From NCBI GenBank assembly GCA_000431535.1, contig HF991806.1, forward strand, positions 9,693 to 67,776: a stretch of DNA of 58,084 nt, in the 5' to 3' direction. This DNA comes from Clostridium sp. CAG:678 (GTDB lineage: Bacteria > Bacillota > Clostridia > Oscillospirales > Acutalibacteraceae). Below are positions 31,982-41,581 of this stretch, in pieces; positions within the stretch are counted from its first letter, which is position 1, and the number at the start of each line of letters is the position of its first letter. The notes under the pieces were generated by a model, which saw only the letters and a program-made list of their open reading frames with translations, was not told the DNA's origin and searched no databases. Both the position numbers and the translations under genes were made by a program.

Positions 31982-33213
31982 AAGAGATAGGCATAAAAGC
32001 CCTTGCGGCAAAGGATTTCCTTTCCACAGTTACAACGCAGGAGAAAAACAAGGCGCTCCTTGCAATCGCACAGTCACTCAGAAATAGCAGCGAAACGATT
32101 ATAAATGAAAATAAAACAGATCTTGAAAACGGCAGCAAAAACGGGCTCAGTGCCGGTATGCTGGATCGGCTTTTGCTGGATCAGAAACGAATAGAGGATA
32201 TTGCCAAAGCAGTGGAGGATGTTGCCGCGCTGCCCGATCCCTGCGGCAGACTGCTGGAGGAGACGACAAGGCCAAATGGCCTTGTGATCAAAAAGGTCTC
32301 TGTTCCGATCGGTGTGATCGGTATCATTTATGAGTCCAGACCGAATGTTACGGCGGACGCAGCGGTGCTTTGCCTGAAAAGTTCCAATGCCGTGATCCTG
32401 CGCGGCGGCAAAGAGGCAATCCATTCCAATATTGCGATCGTAGCCGCTATGCGCAGCGCGCTTGCCGCCTGCGGATTTGATGAAAACTGTATCCAGCTTG
32501 TAACGGATACTTCCCGGGAGTCCGCAAATCAGATGATGCGTATGAACGGATACATCGACTGCCTGATCCCGCGCGGCGGCAAGGGGCTGATCCGAAGCGT
32601 TGTGGAGAACTCCACCGTTCCCGTGATCGAAACCGGCTCCGGAAACTGCCATATTTATGTGGATGAAAGCGCGGATATCGATATGGCGGCAAATATCATT
32701 TTTAACGCCAAAACGCAGCGCATCAGCGTGTGCAACGCGTGTGAAAGCCTTGTGATCCATTCGGGCATACTAAATAGGGCGCTGCCCGTGATCAAAAAGC
32801 AACTGGATGAAAAGCAGGTGGAGATGCGCGGAGATGCGCGCGCCATGCTTGCCGCAGAGGGCGTTTTGCCTGCAAGCGAAGAGGATTTCGCAGCGGAGTA
32901 TCTGGATTATAAGATCAGTGTTAAAACGGTGGACAGTCTTGATGAAGCAATCAAACATATCAACAAATATTCCACCGGTCACAGCGAATCCATTATTACA
33001 CAAAATGAGGAGCACGCGCGCGAATTTATGCAAAGGGTGGATTCTTCCTCCGTATACGTAAACGCGTCTACAAGGTTTACGGACGGCGGTGAATTCGGCC
33101 TCGGCGCGGAGATCGGCATCTCTACGCAGAAACTGCATGCCCGCGGCCCGATGGGCCTTCGGGAACTGACCACCACAAAATACCTGATCTTCGGAAACGG
33201 TCAGGTCAGATAA
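31978..33213 (+). CDS. proA: Glutamate-5-semialdehyde dehydrogenase (gamma-glutamyl phosphate reductase)
   Basis: A 411-residue aldehyde dehydrogenase-fold enzyme that reduces gamma-glutamyl phosphate with NADPH, the second step of proline synthesis. Motifs: VPIGVIGIIYESRPNVT, NAVILRGGKEAIHSN, IPRGGKGLIRSV and the active-site Cys in RISVCNACESL. It ends with GLREL and a TTTKY stretch typical for ProA. It is coupled to proB by ATGA. proC is not in the window. Confidence 0.96.
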   Translation: MKEIGIKALAAKDFLSTVTTQEKNKALLAIAQSLRNSSETIINENKTDLENGSKNGLSAGMLDRLLLDQKRIEDIAKAVEDVAALPDPCGRLLEETTRPNGLVIKKVSVPIGVIGIIYESRPNVTADAAVLCLKSSNAVILRGGKEAIHSNIAIVAAMRSALAACGFDENCIQLVTDTSRESANQMMRMNGYIDCLIPRGGKGLIRSVVENSTVPVIETGSGNCHIYVDESADIDMAANIIFNAKTQRISVCNACESLVIHSGILNRALPVIKKQLDEKQVEMRGDARAMLAAEGVLPASEEDFAAEYLDYKISVKTVDSLDEAIKHINKYSTGHSESIITQNEEHAREFMQRVDSSSVYVNASTRFTDGGEFGLGAEIGISTQKLHARGPMGLRELTTTKYLIFGNGQVR

Positions 33214-33271
33214 CCGCTTTGCAAAAACGAATGGCGCGTATTTTAGTTACGGATCAAAGGAATGGTAAAGG

Positions 33272-34705
33272 ATGGACAAGTATAAAAAACTTGCCTCAAA
33301 CACAATTGTTTTCGCAATAGGCACCTTTTCCTCCAAACTGCTTACCCTTGTGCTCACTTTCTTTTACACAAGAGTTATGGCAACGGGGGATTTCGGCGGC
33401 GCAACACTGATTCAAAACGCCGTCAATATTCTTGTGCCCATTGTTACACTCGCCGTCAATTCGGCGGCACTGCGTTTTGCGCTCGATAAAAACAGCGATA
33501 AAAAATGCGTTTTTTCAACCGGCGTTGCAACAACCGTTATCGGCTTTGCCGTGTTCTGCCTGTTCGCGCCGGTCGTCATGCGCATCACGATCAATGATTT
33601 CAATTTCGGCCAGTATACGATCCTGCTGTATTTAATGCTGCTTGGTTCCTCGCTGCGCCAGCTTTGCCAGCAGTTTGTACGCGGCTGCGGCCATGTAAAA
33701 CTGTATGCCGTGGACGGCGTGATCGCAACCGCCACTTCGGCAGGCTTCACCTTTCTTTATCTCGGTGCGTTCCATTGGGGAATTTACGGATATATTCTTG
33801 CCATTTTCACAAGCGATATGCTTTCTGTTTTGTTCATGTTCGTTGTTGCAAAACTGTGGCGGTATGTCAATTTCAGAACCGGGCTTAGAAAAAGCACGGT
33901 TTTTCCCATGCTCAAATACTGTATTCCGCTGATCCCCACCATCATTCTCTGGTGGATCATCAACGTTTCGGATCAGTATATGGTTACGTATTTTAACGGC
34001 GTGTCCGTAAGCGGCATCTATACTTCGGCTTATAAAATACCGAATTTTGTAACGATCTTTGCGTCTATTTTTATTGATGCGTGGCAGCTGTCTGCCGTGG
34101 ATGAATATGACAATAAGGGAAAATCCGAATTTTTCACCAAAGTGTTCAAAACGTACAGCGGCGCGCTTTTGGCGGTCGGCGCATTGCTGATTGCCGGCTC
34201 CCGGATCATTACGGATCTCTACCTCGGCGAAGATTATTACGATTCCTGGCATTACGTGCCCATCCTTGTGATTGCCACAACGTTTTCAAACCTTGTAAAT
34301 TTCTATGCCTCGGTATATATGGCGGAAAAAAAGAGTATGCTTTCTATGGTGACCGCGGGCACGGGCGCTGTTTTAAATGTGGTTTTGAATTTTATTCTGA
34401 TTCCGGTCATAGGGCCTTACGGCGCGGCAATCGCCACGGCGGTATCCTTTGTTGTTGTGTTTGTGATCCGCGTGATCAACACCAAAAAATTTGTAAATAT
34501 AAAAATTAATTATTTCACCTTTATTCCGTCTGTTGTTTTGCTGCTCGCCGCTGCCGCTGTCATGATCTTTGAGGTGGCAGGCGAATGGGGCAGTTTTGGG
34601 ATTGCGTGTGCGCTTGCTGTTTGCGTAATCCTGATCAATATAAAATCGCTGCTCGCGATCGTGCCGCTCGTTCTGCAAAGATTCTTCAAAAAGCGCAAAT
34701 CCTGA
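33272..34705 (+). CDS. Polysaccharide/lipid-linked oligosaccharide flippase (MATE/Wzx-like)
   Basis: A 477-residue membrane protein with about 14 hydrophobic segments. N-terminal KKLASNTIVFAIGTFSSKLL, YTRVMATGDFGGATLIQN and the pattern of paired helices mark the polysaccharide biosynthesis flippase family (RfbX/Wzx). Such proteins move lipid-linked sugar repeats across the membrane. It lacks neighbouring polymerase or glycosyltransferase genes, so its substrate is unclear; MurJ-like or spore-related (SpoVB-like) roles are alternatives. The C-terminus is short and basic. Confidence 0.85.
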   Translation: MDKYKKLASNTIVFAIGTFSSKLLTLVLTFFYTRVMATGDFGGATLIQNAVNILVPIVTLAVNSAALRFALDKNSDKKCVFSTGVATTVIGFAVFCLFAPVVMRITINDFNFGQYTILLYLMLLGSSLRQLCQQFVRGCGHVKLYAVDGVIATATSAGFTFLYLGAFHWGIYGYILAIFTSDMLSVLFMFVVAKLWRYVNFRTGLRKSTVFPMLKYCIPLIPTIILWWIINVSDQYMVTYFNGVSVSGIYTSAYKIPNFVTIFASIFIDAWQLSAVDEYDNKGKSEFFTKVFKTYSGALLAVGALLIAGSRIITDLYLGEDYYDSWHYVPILVIATTFSNLVNFYASVYMAEKKSMLSMVTAGTGAVLNVVLNFILIPVIGPYGAAIATAVSFVVVFVIRVINTKKFVNIKINYFTFIPSVVLLLAAAAVMIFEVAGEWGSFGIACALAVCVILINIKSLLAIVPLVLQRFFKKRKS

Positions 34706-34714
34706 TATCTGCTA

Positions 34715-34743
34715 TTGAATATCGGCTGATTTTAGTGTATAAT
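34715..34743 (+). promoter_or_regulatory. Sigma-A promoter of glgP
   Basis: TTGAAT at 34715-34720, 17-base spacer, TATAAT at 34738-34743, 58 bases before the ATG. Confidence 0.85.
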
Positions 34744-34800
34744 GAACAATATTGATGTTAAAATTATTCTTTTTCTCAATTTATTTTGGAGGTTTTGTAT

Positions 34801-37275
34801 ATGAATCAAGGCATTTCAGTGTCTCAAGCGAAGAAATTGATCAACGATAAGTTGAGTCATTTTTTCGGCGTCACTCCGGATACGGCAACCGATGAGCAGT
34901 ATTATAAATCCGTTGCCATGATCCTGCGTGATGAACTTTCTGAAATGAACAGTGCATTTCGTCATACCGCAAACGGGCAGGATTCCAAACAGGTCTATTA
35001 CCTTTGCATGGAATTTCTGATGGGCCGTTCGCTTAAAAATAATCTTTATAATCTCGGCCTTACAGATGTATTCAGCGAGGCGCTCAAAGGTTTCGGCGTA
35101 AAGCTGGAAAAGTTGTATGCGCTGGAGCCGGACGCCGGTCTCGGCAACGGCGGGCTCGGCAGGCTTGCCGCCTGTTATCTGGATGGTCTTGCCACAACCG
35201 GCATTCAGTCTATGGGGTATTGTATCCGGTATGAGGCGGGTATTTTTCGCCAGAAACTGGTTGACGGCTGGCAAACGGAACTGCCCGATTTCTGGCTTCC
35301 GGGCGGCGACGTATGGCTTGTTCCGAGAGAGGAAAGAGCGCAGGAGATCAAATTTGAAGGTCATATAGAGGAAAACTGGGACGGCGATTATCACAGCGTG
35401 GAGCAGAAAGACTGCAATACGGTGATTGCCGTGCCATATGATATGTACGTTTCCGGCAAGGGAAAGGGCGTTGCACGCCTGCGCCTTTGGGCAGCGCGCA
35501 AGCCGGCTCTGGATATGGGTCTGTTTAACGAAGGCAACTATATGAAAGCTATGGAGCAGTCCGCTATGGCAGAGGCGATCTCCAAAGTCCTTTATCCGGC
35601 GGATAATTCGCCGGAGGGTAAATCCTTAAGACTCCGCCAGCAGTATTTTCTGGTTTCCGCGTCTGTGCAGGATATTATCAGGCGCCATTTAACCAAGTAT
35701 AATACGCTGGATAATCTGCCGGAAAAGGTTGCAATCCATATCAACGATACGCACCCCACCATGGCGATCCCGGAACTGATGCGGATCATGCTGGACGAGT
35801 GCGGCTACGGCTGGGATGACGCTTGGAATTTGGTTACCAAAACCGTTGCTTATACAAATCACACGGTTATGAAAGAGGCGCTGGAATGCTGGAGCGAGGA
35901 ACTCTACAAACGCCTTCTGCCAAGGATTTATCAGATCACCAAGGAGATCGATAACCGTTTCCGTGCCTATGTTTGGGGCGTTACGCACGATGCCGATAAG
36001 GTGGAGCGCATGGCAATCATCTCCGGCGGCGTGGTCAGAATGGCAAACCTCTGCGTTGCCGGTTCCCATTCGGTAAACGGTGTTTCTTCCCTGCATTCCC
36101 AAATCTTGAAAGATACCGTTTTCCATGATTTTTATACGATCACGCCGGATAAATTTACAAATGTTACAAACGGCATTGCGTTCAGAAGATGGATCTGCCA
36201 GGCAAATGAGCCGCTCACGGCTTATCTGACGGATCTGATCGGGGATGGTTTTATCACAAAAAGCAGCGAGCTTTTAAAACTGCGTGATTATCAGAACGAT
36301 CCCAAAGTGCTTGCCGATCTTATGGCTATCAAACGGCAGAATAAAGTTCGTTTTGCCGAAGTGGTTCAAAAGAGAAACGGCGTAGAGATAGATCCAGATT
36401 CCATATTTGACGTTCAGGTAAAACGGCTGCATGAATATAAGCGCCAGAGCCTGAACATTTTGAATATCGTTGCGCAATACCTGATGCTCAAAAAGGATCC
36501 GAATGCGGATTTTGTGCCGCGCACCTATATTTTTGCGTCCAAAGCTGCGCCCGGCTATTATATGGCAAAGAAGACCATTGAACTGATCGATGCGGTTTCC
36601 AAGGTGATCAACAATGACCCGGACGTAAACCAAAAACTGAAAGTTGTGTTTATGGAAGAATACAACGTCAGCCTTGCGGAACTTCTTATGCCGGCTGCCG
36701 ATATTTCAGAGCAGATCTCGCTTGCCGGAACAGAGGCATCCGGCACGGGCAATATGAAACTGATGCTCAACGGCGCTGTCACGCTCGGCACGCTGGACGG
36801 CGCAAATGTGGAGATTGCCAATGCCGTGGGTGAAGAAAATATCATCCTCTTCGGCATGAAAACGTCTGAGGTGCAGCAGTTGCAGAGAGACGGCTATTAC
36901 CCGATGAATTATGTGAATAACAATCCTGTTTTAAAGGGCGTGATTGATTTTCTTTCCGCCCGCGTAAACGGCAAGAATTTCGGCGATTTCGTTTCCGGCC
37001 TTACCAATTCCGATCCTTATATGGCGCTCGCGGATTTTGCCGATTATCAGAAAGCGCAGGAATTTTCTGCCGAACTTTATAAGGATAAAAATAGATTTGC
37101 CAAAATGAGCCTGATCAATATTGCCTCGGCGGGCATTTTCAGCGCGGACCGCGCTATTGCGGAATATGCCGAGAATATTTGGCACACCAAGCCTGTCCGC
37201 TTTGAAAAAGAGGAGAAGGCGGAAAGCAAAAAGGCCGTTTCTGGCGGCAGAAAAACAGGCAGAGCAAAAGCCTGA
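34801..37275 (+). CDS. glgP: Alpha-glucan (glycogen/maltodextrin) phosphorylase
   Basis: About 824 residues, the full GT35 length. It releases glucose 1-phosphate from alpha-1,4-glucan ends. Markers: YYLCMEFLMGRSLKNNLYN, ALEPDAGLGNGGLGRLAACY, HINDTHPTMAIPELMRIM, DVQVKRLHEYKRQ and TEASGTGNMKLMLNGAVTLG, where the Lys of NMK binds pyridoxal phosphate. An extra Lys/Ala-rich tail of about 25 residues ends the protein. ATG 34801 with TTGGAGG upstream is taken. It is followed by a GH13 gene, so stored or imported glucan is probably degraded by both. Confidence 0.96.
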   Translation: MNQGISVSQAKKLINDKLSHFFGVTPDTATDEQYYKSVAMILRDELSEMNSAFRHTANGQDSKQVYYLCMEFLMGRSLKNNLYNLGLTDVFSEALKGFGVKLEKLYALEPDAGLGNGGLGRLAACYLDGLATTGIQSMGYCIRYEAGIFRQKLVDGWQTELPDFWLPGGDVWLVPREERAQEIKFEGHIEENWDGDYHSVEQKDCNTVIAVPYDMYVSGKGKGVARLRLWAARKPALDMGLFNEGNYMKAMEQSAMAEAISKVLYPADNSPEGKSLRLRQQYFLVSASVQDIIRRHLTKYNTLDNLPEKVAIHINDTHPTMAIPELMRIMLDECGYGWDDAWNLVTKTVAYTNHTVMKEALECWSEELYKRLLPRIYQITKEIDNRFRAYVWGVTHDADKVERMAIISGGVVRMANLCVAGSHSVNGVSSLHSQILKDTVFHDFYTITPDKFTNVTNGIAFRRWICQANEPLTAYLTDLIGDGFITKSSELLKLRDYQNDPKVLADLMAIKRQNKVRFAEVVQKRNGVEIDPDSIFDVQVKRLHEYKRQSLNILNIVAQYLMLKKDPNADFVPRTYIFASKAAPGYYMAKKTIELIDAVSKVINNDPDVNQKLKVVFMEEYNVSLAELLMPAADISEQISLAGTEASGTGNMKLMLNGAVTLGTLDGANVEIANAVGEENIILFGMKTSEVQQLQRDGYYPMNYVNNNPVLKGVIDFLSARVNGKNFGDFVSGLTNSDPYMALADFADYQKAQEFSAELYKDKNRFAKMSLINIASAGIFSADRAIAEYAENIWHTKPVRFEKEEKAESKKAVSGGRKTGRAKA

Positions 37276-37305
37276 ATTTCTTAAAACAAATTATTTTAAA
37301 CGCAA

Positions 37306-37330
37306 AGGCAAGGGAACAACGCCCTTGCCT
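37306..37330 (+). terminator. Hairpin between glgP and the GH13 gene
   Basis: AGGCAAGGG and CCCTTGCCT arms without a proper T-run. It may be a weak terminator or an mRNA-stabilising structure that lowers expression of the downstream gene. Confidence 0.5.
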
Positions 37331-37364
37331 CAAGTGTTTTCATCACGGTTTTTACGGAGCGGTT

Positions 37365-39215
37365 ATGCAGCCTTTTGATTCCAGAAAAACTGAATACAAG
37401 TCCGCTGTTCGTGCTATTGCCACAGAGGAAAAGGTTAAACTGCGTATCATTGTACCCAGAGCCATGGGCTGTTCCGGTGCGCGCCTTGCCGTGCGTAAAG
37501 ACGGGGAAGATACCGTGTTTTACGGCATGTTCTGGGCAGGTATGTGCGGCGGTGATCATGAGTTTTGGGAACTGCACTTTTATGCCACCACGCCCGGTAT
37601 TTATTTTTATCATTTTGAACTGGATACCCCGTGGGGCCTGAATTATATCAAAAAAGTGGAAAACGGGCTTGGCGATTTTAACGCACAGGGCGCGGAATTT
37701 CAGCAAACGGTGTTTGACCGGAATTTTAAAACACCCGCATTTTTAAAAGGCGGCATTATTTATCAGATCTTCCCGGACAGGTTTTGCAGCAGCGGCGCGC
37801 CGAAAAAAGGCGTAAGGGAAAGCCGTGTTATGCGCAAATGGGGCGAGGAGCCGTTCTGGAATGAGAACCAGATGAACGGCATTTGGAACAACGATTATTT
37901 CGGCGGCGATCTAAAAGGTATTGAGGAGAAACTGCCGTATATCAAGTCTCTCGGCGTAACCTGTATTTACCTGAATCCCATCTTTGAGGCAAATTCCAAT
38001 CACCGCTATGATACGGCGGATTATGAACAGATAGATCCTCTTCTCGGCAGCGAAAAAGATTTTCGCTCCTTATGCCGCAGCGCGCACAAACTGGGCATTT
38101 CCGTTGTTTTGGACGGCGTTTTCAGCCATACCGGCTGCGATTCCAAATATTTTAATATGTATTCCCATTATAACTGTGTGGGCGCTTATAACAGTAAGGA
38201 AAGTCCGTATTACAGTTGGTATAAATTTACGGATTACCCAAACGGCTATAAAAGCTGGTGGGGCATTAAACTCCTACCGGAGGTGGAAGAGGAAAATCCC
38301 GCTTACCGCGAATATATATGCGGCAAAAACGGTATTCTGCGCAAATGGCTTCGTGCCGGCGCAGACGGCTGGAGACTGGATGTGGCGGATGAATTGCCGG
38401 ATGTTTTTCTGGATGAACTCCGAACTGCCGTAAAGGAAGAAAAGGAAAACGCCGTGATCATAGGCGAGGTGTGGGAAGACGCTACCACGAAATTTGCTTA
38501 CGGCAAACGGCGGCGGTATCTGCTTGGTGATCAGCTGGACAGCGTAATGAATTATCCCTTTGCCGCGGCCGTTCTGCGTTTTGTTAAGGGCGGCACAGCG
38601 GAGGCGTTTGCGGATTCGGTTATGCACATCGTGGAAAACTATCCGCCGTGTGTTTTGCATGAACTGATGAACCATATCGGCACGCACGATACACAGCGCG
38701 CCATTACGTATCTTGCCGGCCCGGATGCCGCCGGAAAAGACCGGGCATGGCAGCACGAGCACAATACCCTTGGCGATGCGGCGTATTTAAAAGGCGTTTC
38801 CATGCTGAAAACGGCAAGCCTGCTGCAGTTTACGCTGCCCGGCGTTCCCAGTATTTATTATGGGGATGAGGCGGGTATGCAGGGCATGAAAGACCCGTTC
38901 AACAGGGCGTGTTTCCCGTGGGATCATATAAACAAAGAACTCTACAGATGGTATAAGCGCCTTGGGGAGATCCGCCACGGCTGTGCCGCTTTCAAGGAAG
39001 GCGAGTTTCAGATCGTCTATGCAAAAGGGGGCGTGCTGGCCTATACCCGTTCCGGCAGTGAAAACAGCGTGCTGACTGCCGTGAATCTCTCCGCCGATTC
39101 GGCGGATATTGATGTGGGCAGCGTTTGGGACGCTTCCTATTCGTTCTTCGGGGGCGCCTGCCGCGGCGGTATACTGCATCTTGCCCCTTATGAGCGGGCT
39201 CTGCTCAGCAGATAA
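37365..39215 (+). CDS. GH13 neopullulanase/cyclomaltodextrinase-like enzyme
   Basis: A 616-residue GH13 enzyme. Residues 1 to about 120 are an N-terminal beta domain (CBM34/Early-set like). The barrel carries YQIFPDRFC, VVLDGVFSHTG (region I), DGWRLDVADEL with nucleophile Asp (region II), VIIGEVWEDA with acid/base Glu (region III), and HIGTHDTQR (region IV). The all-beta C-domain ends the protein. There is no signal peptide, so it should act on imported dextrins in the cytoplasm. It follows glgP by 89 bases. Confidence 0.9.
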   Translation: MQPFDSRKTEYKSAVRAIATEEKVKLRIIVPRAMGCSGARLAVRKDGEDTVFYGMFWAGMCGGDHEFWELHFYATTPGIYFYHFELDTPWGLNYIKKVENGLGDFNAQGAEFQQTVFDRNFKTPAFLKGGIIYQIFPDRFCSSGAPKKGVRESRVMRKWGEEPFWNENQMNGIWNNDYFGGDLKGIEEKLPYIKSLGVTCIYLNPIFEANSNHRYDTADYEQIDPLLGSEKDFRSLCRSAHKLGISVVLDGVFSHTGCDSKYFNMYSHYNCVGAYNSKESPYYSWYKFTDYPNGYKSWWGIKLLPEVEEENPAYREYICGKNGILRKWLRAGADGWRLDVADELPDVFLDELRTAVKEEKENAVIIGEVWEDATTKFAYGKRRRYLLGDQLDSVMNYPFAAAVLRFVKGGTAEAFADSVMHIVENYPPCVLHELMNHIGTHDTQRAITYLAGPDAAGKDRAWQHEHNTLGDAAYLKGVSMLKTASLLQFTLPGVPSIYYGDEAGMQGMKDPFNRACFPWDHINKELYRWYKRLGEIRHGCAAFKEGEFQIVYAKGGVLAYTRSGSENSVLTAVNLSADSADIDVGSVWDASYSFFGGACRGGILHLAPYERALLSR

Positions 39216-39260
39216 GCAAACACGTAGCGCTGCAAGCGATTGTTTAGGATACAGATACAC

Positions 39261-39296
39261 AAAAACCGTTTAAGCCCGGACTTAAACGGTTTTTTC
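39261..39296 (+). terminator. Intrinsic terminator of the glgP-GH13 unit
   Basis: Perfect 14-base arms AAAAACCGTTTAAG (39261-39274) and CTTAAACGGTTTTT (39281-39294), then T. Confidence 0.9.
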
Positions 39297-39316
39297 TGTG
39301 TTTGCGTAATTTTTTA

Positions 39317-39345
39317 TTGTATATTTTAAATTTATATGCTATACT
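39317..39345 (+). promoter_or_regulatory. Sigma-A promoter of the aspS-gatCAB group
   Basis: TTGTAT at 39317-39322, 17-base spacer, TATACT at 39340-39345. The leader to the ATG at 39455 is about 100 bases and shows no T-box signature (no GGGTGGNACCGCG element). Confidence 0.7.
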
Positions 39346-39454
39346 ATTACGGAAATTATTGTGGAGTGGTATAGTTTGCGGCAAAACAAGGTTTTTCCGC
39401 TCCTGCCGCGTGGGCGGCGAATGTTAAATTTTAACTCCGAAAGGAATCGTACTT

Positions 39455-41209
39455 ATGGCTTACAGAACTTTTAACTGTGGGGAACTGACCCTGGATGATC
39501 TCGGTCAGAGCGTAACGCTTGCCGGCTGGGTGGATACCATCCGTGACCACGGCGGCGTTGCCTTTATAGATCTGCGTGATGAATACGGTGTAACGCAGGT
39601 TGTTGTAAACGATGATACGCTCATTTATCACCTCAAAAAAGAGAGCGTGATTTCTGTTGAGGGTGTTGTTGTAAAACGTGATGAGGAAACCGTAAATAAA
39701 AAGATTAAAACGGGCGAACTGGAGGTTAAGGTAGATAAACTTACCGTGCTTGGCGCTTGCACGGAAAATCTTCCGTTTGAAATCTCCGATTCAAAGGAAA
39801 CGCGGGAAGATGTACGCCTTACCTACCGTTTTCTGGATCTCAGAAACAAGGCGGTTCACGATAATATCCTGTTTAGAAGTCAGGTTGTTTCTTTCCTGCG
39901 CAAAAAGATGGAAAGTCTTGGCTTTACGGAGATCACGACGCCGATCCTGACCTGCTCTTCGCCGGAGGGCGCAAGGGATTATATTATTCCCTCCAGAAAG
40001 CATGAGGGCAAGTTTTACGCGCTGCCGCAGGCGCCGCAGCAGTTTAAGCAGCTGCTTATGGTGTCCGGCTTTGACAAATATTTTCAGATCGCGCCGTGTT
40101 TCAGGGACGAGGATGCCCGCGCAGACCGTTCTCCCGGTGAATTTTACCAGTTGGATTTTGAAATGGCGTTTGCAACGCAGGAAGATGTTTTCGCCGTTGC
40201 AGAGGATGTGCTTTATGATACGTTCACAAAATTCGGCGGCGGCAAGGCTGTGTCTCCCGCGCCGTTTGTAAGGATCCCATACGAAGAATCCATGCTGAAA
40301 TACGGCACGGATAAACCGGATCTCAGAAACCCGCTGGAGATTGTAGATCTTACGGATTTCTTTAGCGACGTAGAATTTAAAGCGTTCAAGGGCAGACCGG
40401 TCAGGGGTATCAATGTTCCCGGCTGTGCCAAGCAGTCCAAGGGCTGGTTTGAAAAGATGCTGAAATTCGCGCTGGAGATCGGTATGAAAGGCCTTGGTTA
40501 TATCGAGGTGCTGGAAGACGGCTCTTACAAAGGTCCGATCGATAAGTTCCTGCCTCCCGAAAAGAAAGAGGAACTGCGCCGTATCTTCAACTTTAAAACG
40601 GATGATACGCTGTTCTTCATCTGCGATGCGCCGAAACGCGTAAACGAACTTGCAGGTCAGATACGCACGGAGCTTGCCAACAGACTGGATCTGATTGATA
40701 AAAACAAATTTGAACTTTGCTTTATTACGGATTTCCCGATGTATGAGCTGGATGAGGACGGCAAACTGATCTTCACACACAATCCGTTTTCCATGCCGCA
40801 GGGCGAAATGGATGCTCTTCTGCACGAGGATCCGCTTAAGATTAAGGCGTATCAGTATGATATCGTCTGCAATGGCGTAGAACTTTCCTCCGGCGCGGTC
40901 AGAAACCACAGACCGGATGTGATGGTAAAAGCTTTTGAAATGGCGGGATATACAGAGCAGGACGTGAAAGAAAAATTCGGCGCTCTGTTTAAGGCGTTCC
41001 ATTACGGCGCGCCGCCGCATGCAGGTATGGCGCCCGGTGTGGACAGAATGATCATGCTCCTTAAAGATGAGGAAAATATCCGGGAGGTCATTGCCTTCCC
41101 GATGAATTCCAACGCGCAGGATCTTCTGCTCGGCGCGCCGAATACGGTAACGGAAATGCAGCTTCGCGAAACCCATATCAAACTTCGCCGCCCCGTTCCC
41201 GAAAAATAA
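39455..41209 (+). CDS. aspS: Aspartyl-tRNA synthetase, probably non-discriminating
   Basis: A 584-residue bacterial-type AspRS: OB-fold tRNA anticodon domain (1-110), class II core with FRDEDARADRSPGEFYQLDF (motif 2) and GMAPGVDRMIMLL (motif 3), and the GAD insertion (about 300-410). In the anticodon domain it has RDHGG with His at position 32. Bacterial AspRS that also charge tRNA-Asn have His here, whereas strictly specific enzymes have Leu. The gatCAB genes that follow would convert Asp-tRNA-Asn to Asn-tRNA-Asn. The call of dual specificity is inference from this residue and the context. Confidence 0.96.
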   Translation: MAYRTFNCGELTLDDLGQSVTLAGWVDTIRDHGGVAFIDLRDEYGVTQVVVNDDTLIYHLKKESVISVEGVVVKRDEETVNKKIKTGELEVKVDKLTVLGACTENLPFEISDSKETREDVRLTYRFLDLRNKAVHDNILFRSQVVSFLRKKMESLGFTEITTPILTCSSPEGARDYIIPSRKHEGKFYALPQAPQQFKQLLMVSGFDKYFQIAPCFRDEDARADRSPGEFYQLDFEMAFATQEDVFAVAEDVLYDTFTKFGGGKAVSPAPFVRIPYEESMLKYGTDKPDLRNPLEIVDLTDFFSDVEFKAFKGRPVRGINVPGCAKQSKGWFEKMLKFALEIGMKGLGYIEVLEDGSYKGPIDKFLPPEKKEELRRIFNFKTDDTLFFICDAPKRVNELAGQIRTELANRLDLIDKNKFELCFITDFPMYELDEDGKLIFTHNPFSMPQGEMDALLHEDPLKIKAYQYDIVCNGVELSSGAVRNHRPDVMVKAFEMAGYTEQDVKEKFGALFKAFHYGAPPHAGMAPGVDRMIMLLKDEENIREVIAFPMNSNAQDLLLGAPNTVTEMQLRETHIKLRRPVPEK

Positions 41210-41215
41210 ACAACG

Positions 41216-41238
41216 CGGGTGCACATTCTGTGCGCCCG
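41216..41238 (+). terminator. Hairpin between aspS and gatC
   Basis: CGGGTGCACA and TGTGCGCCCG arms with a three-base loop; the sequence after it is only moderately T-rich. It may be a partial terminator within the unit. Confidence 0.5.
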
Positions 41239-41280
41239 ATTGCCTTTTATATTTGCTTTTACGAAAATAGGAGGGTCTAT

Positions 41281-41571
41281 ATGCAAATTACTCCCGAACT
41301 GATCAAATATCTTGAATCCCTTGCCAGAATCACACTTACCGAGGAAGAGGAAAAAAAAGTGGGCGGCGAGCTTCAGGATATCCTGACTTATATCGATATG
41401 CTCAACGAACTCGATACAACGGGTGTTGAGGCAATGAGCCATTCTTTTCCGATCCATAATGTTTTCAGAAAAGATGAGGTCAAACCATCCATGTCTCCGC
41501 ACGAGATAACGGCAAATGCCCCGGAAAGCAGCGGCGGCGCGTTCGTTGTTCCGAAAACGGTAACGGAATAG
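41281..41571 (+). CDS. gatC: Asp/Glu-tRNA amidotransferase subunit C
   Basis: A 96-residue GatC: ITPELIKYLESLARITLTEE, then a linker and SHSFPIHNVFRKDEV, ending in VPKTVTE. GatC wraps around the GatA-GatB interface and is needed for their assembly. ATG 41281 has AGGAGGG upstream. The stop is 10 bases before gatA. Confidence 0.95.
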   Translation: MQITPELIKYLESLARITLTEEEEKKVGGELQDILTYIDMLNELDTTGVEAMSHSFPIHNVFRKDEVKPSMSPHEITANAPESSGGAFVVPKTVTE

Positions 41572-41581
41572 GAGGCACGGT

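Noticed and set aside
39350-39454. T-box riboswitch in the aspS leader
   Set aside because: The leader is only about 100 bases and lacks the T-box sequence and terminator/antiterminator pair.
39791-41224. 477-codon minus-strand frame opposite aspS
   Set aside because: Antisense artefact of a GC-biased codon pattern in aspS.
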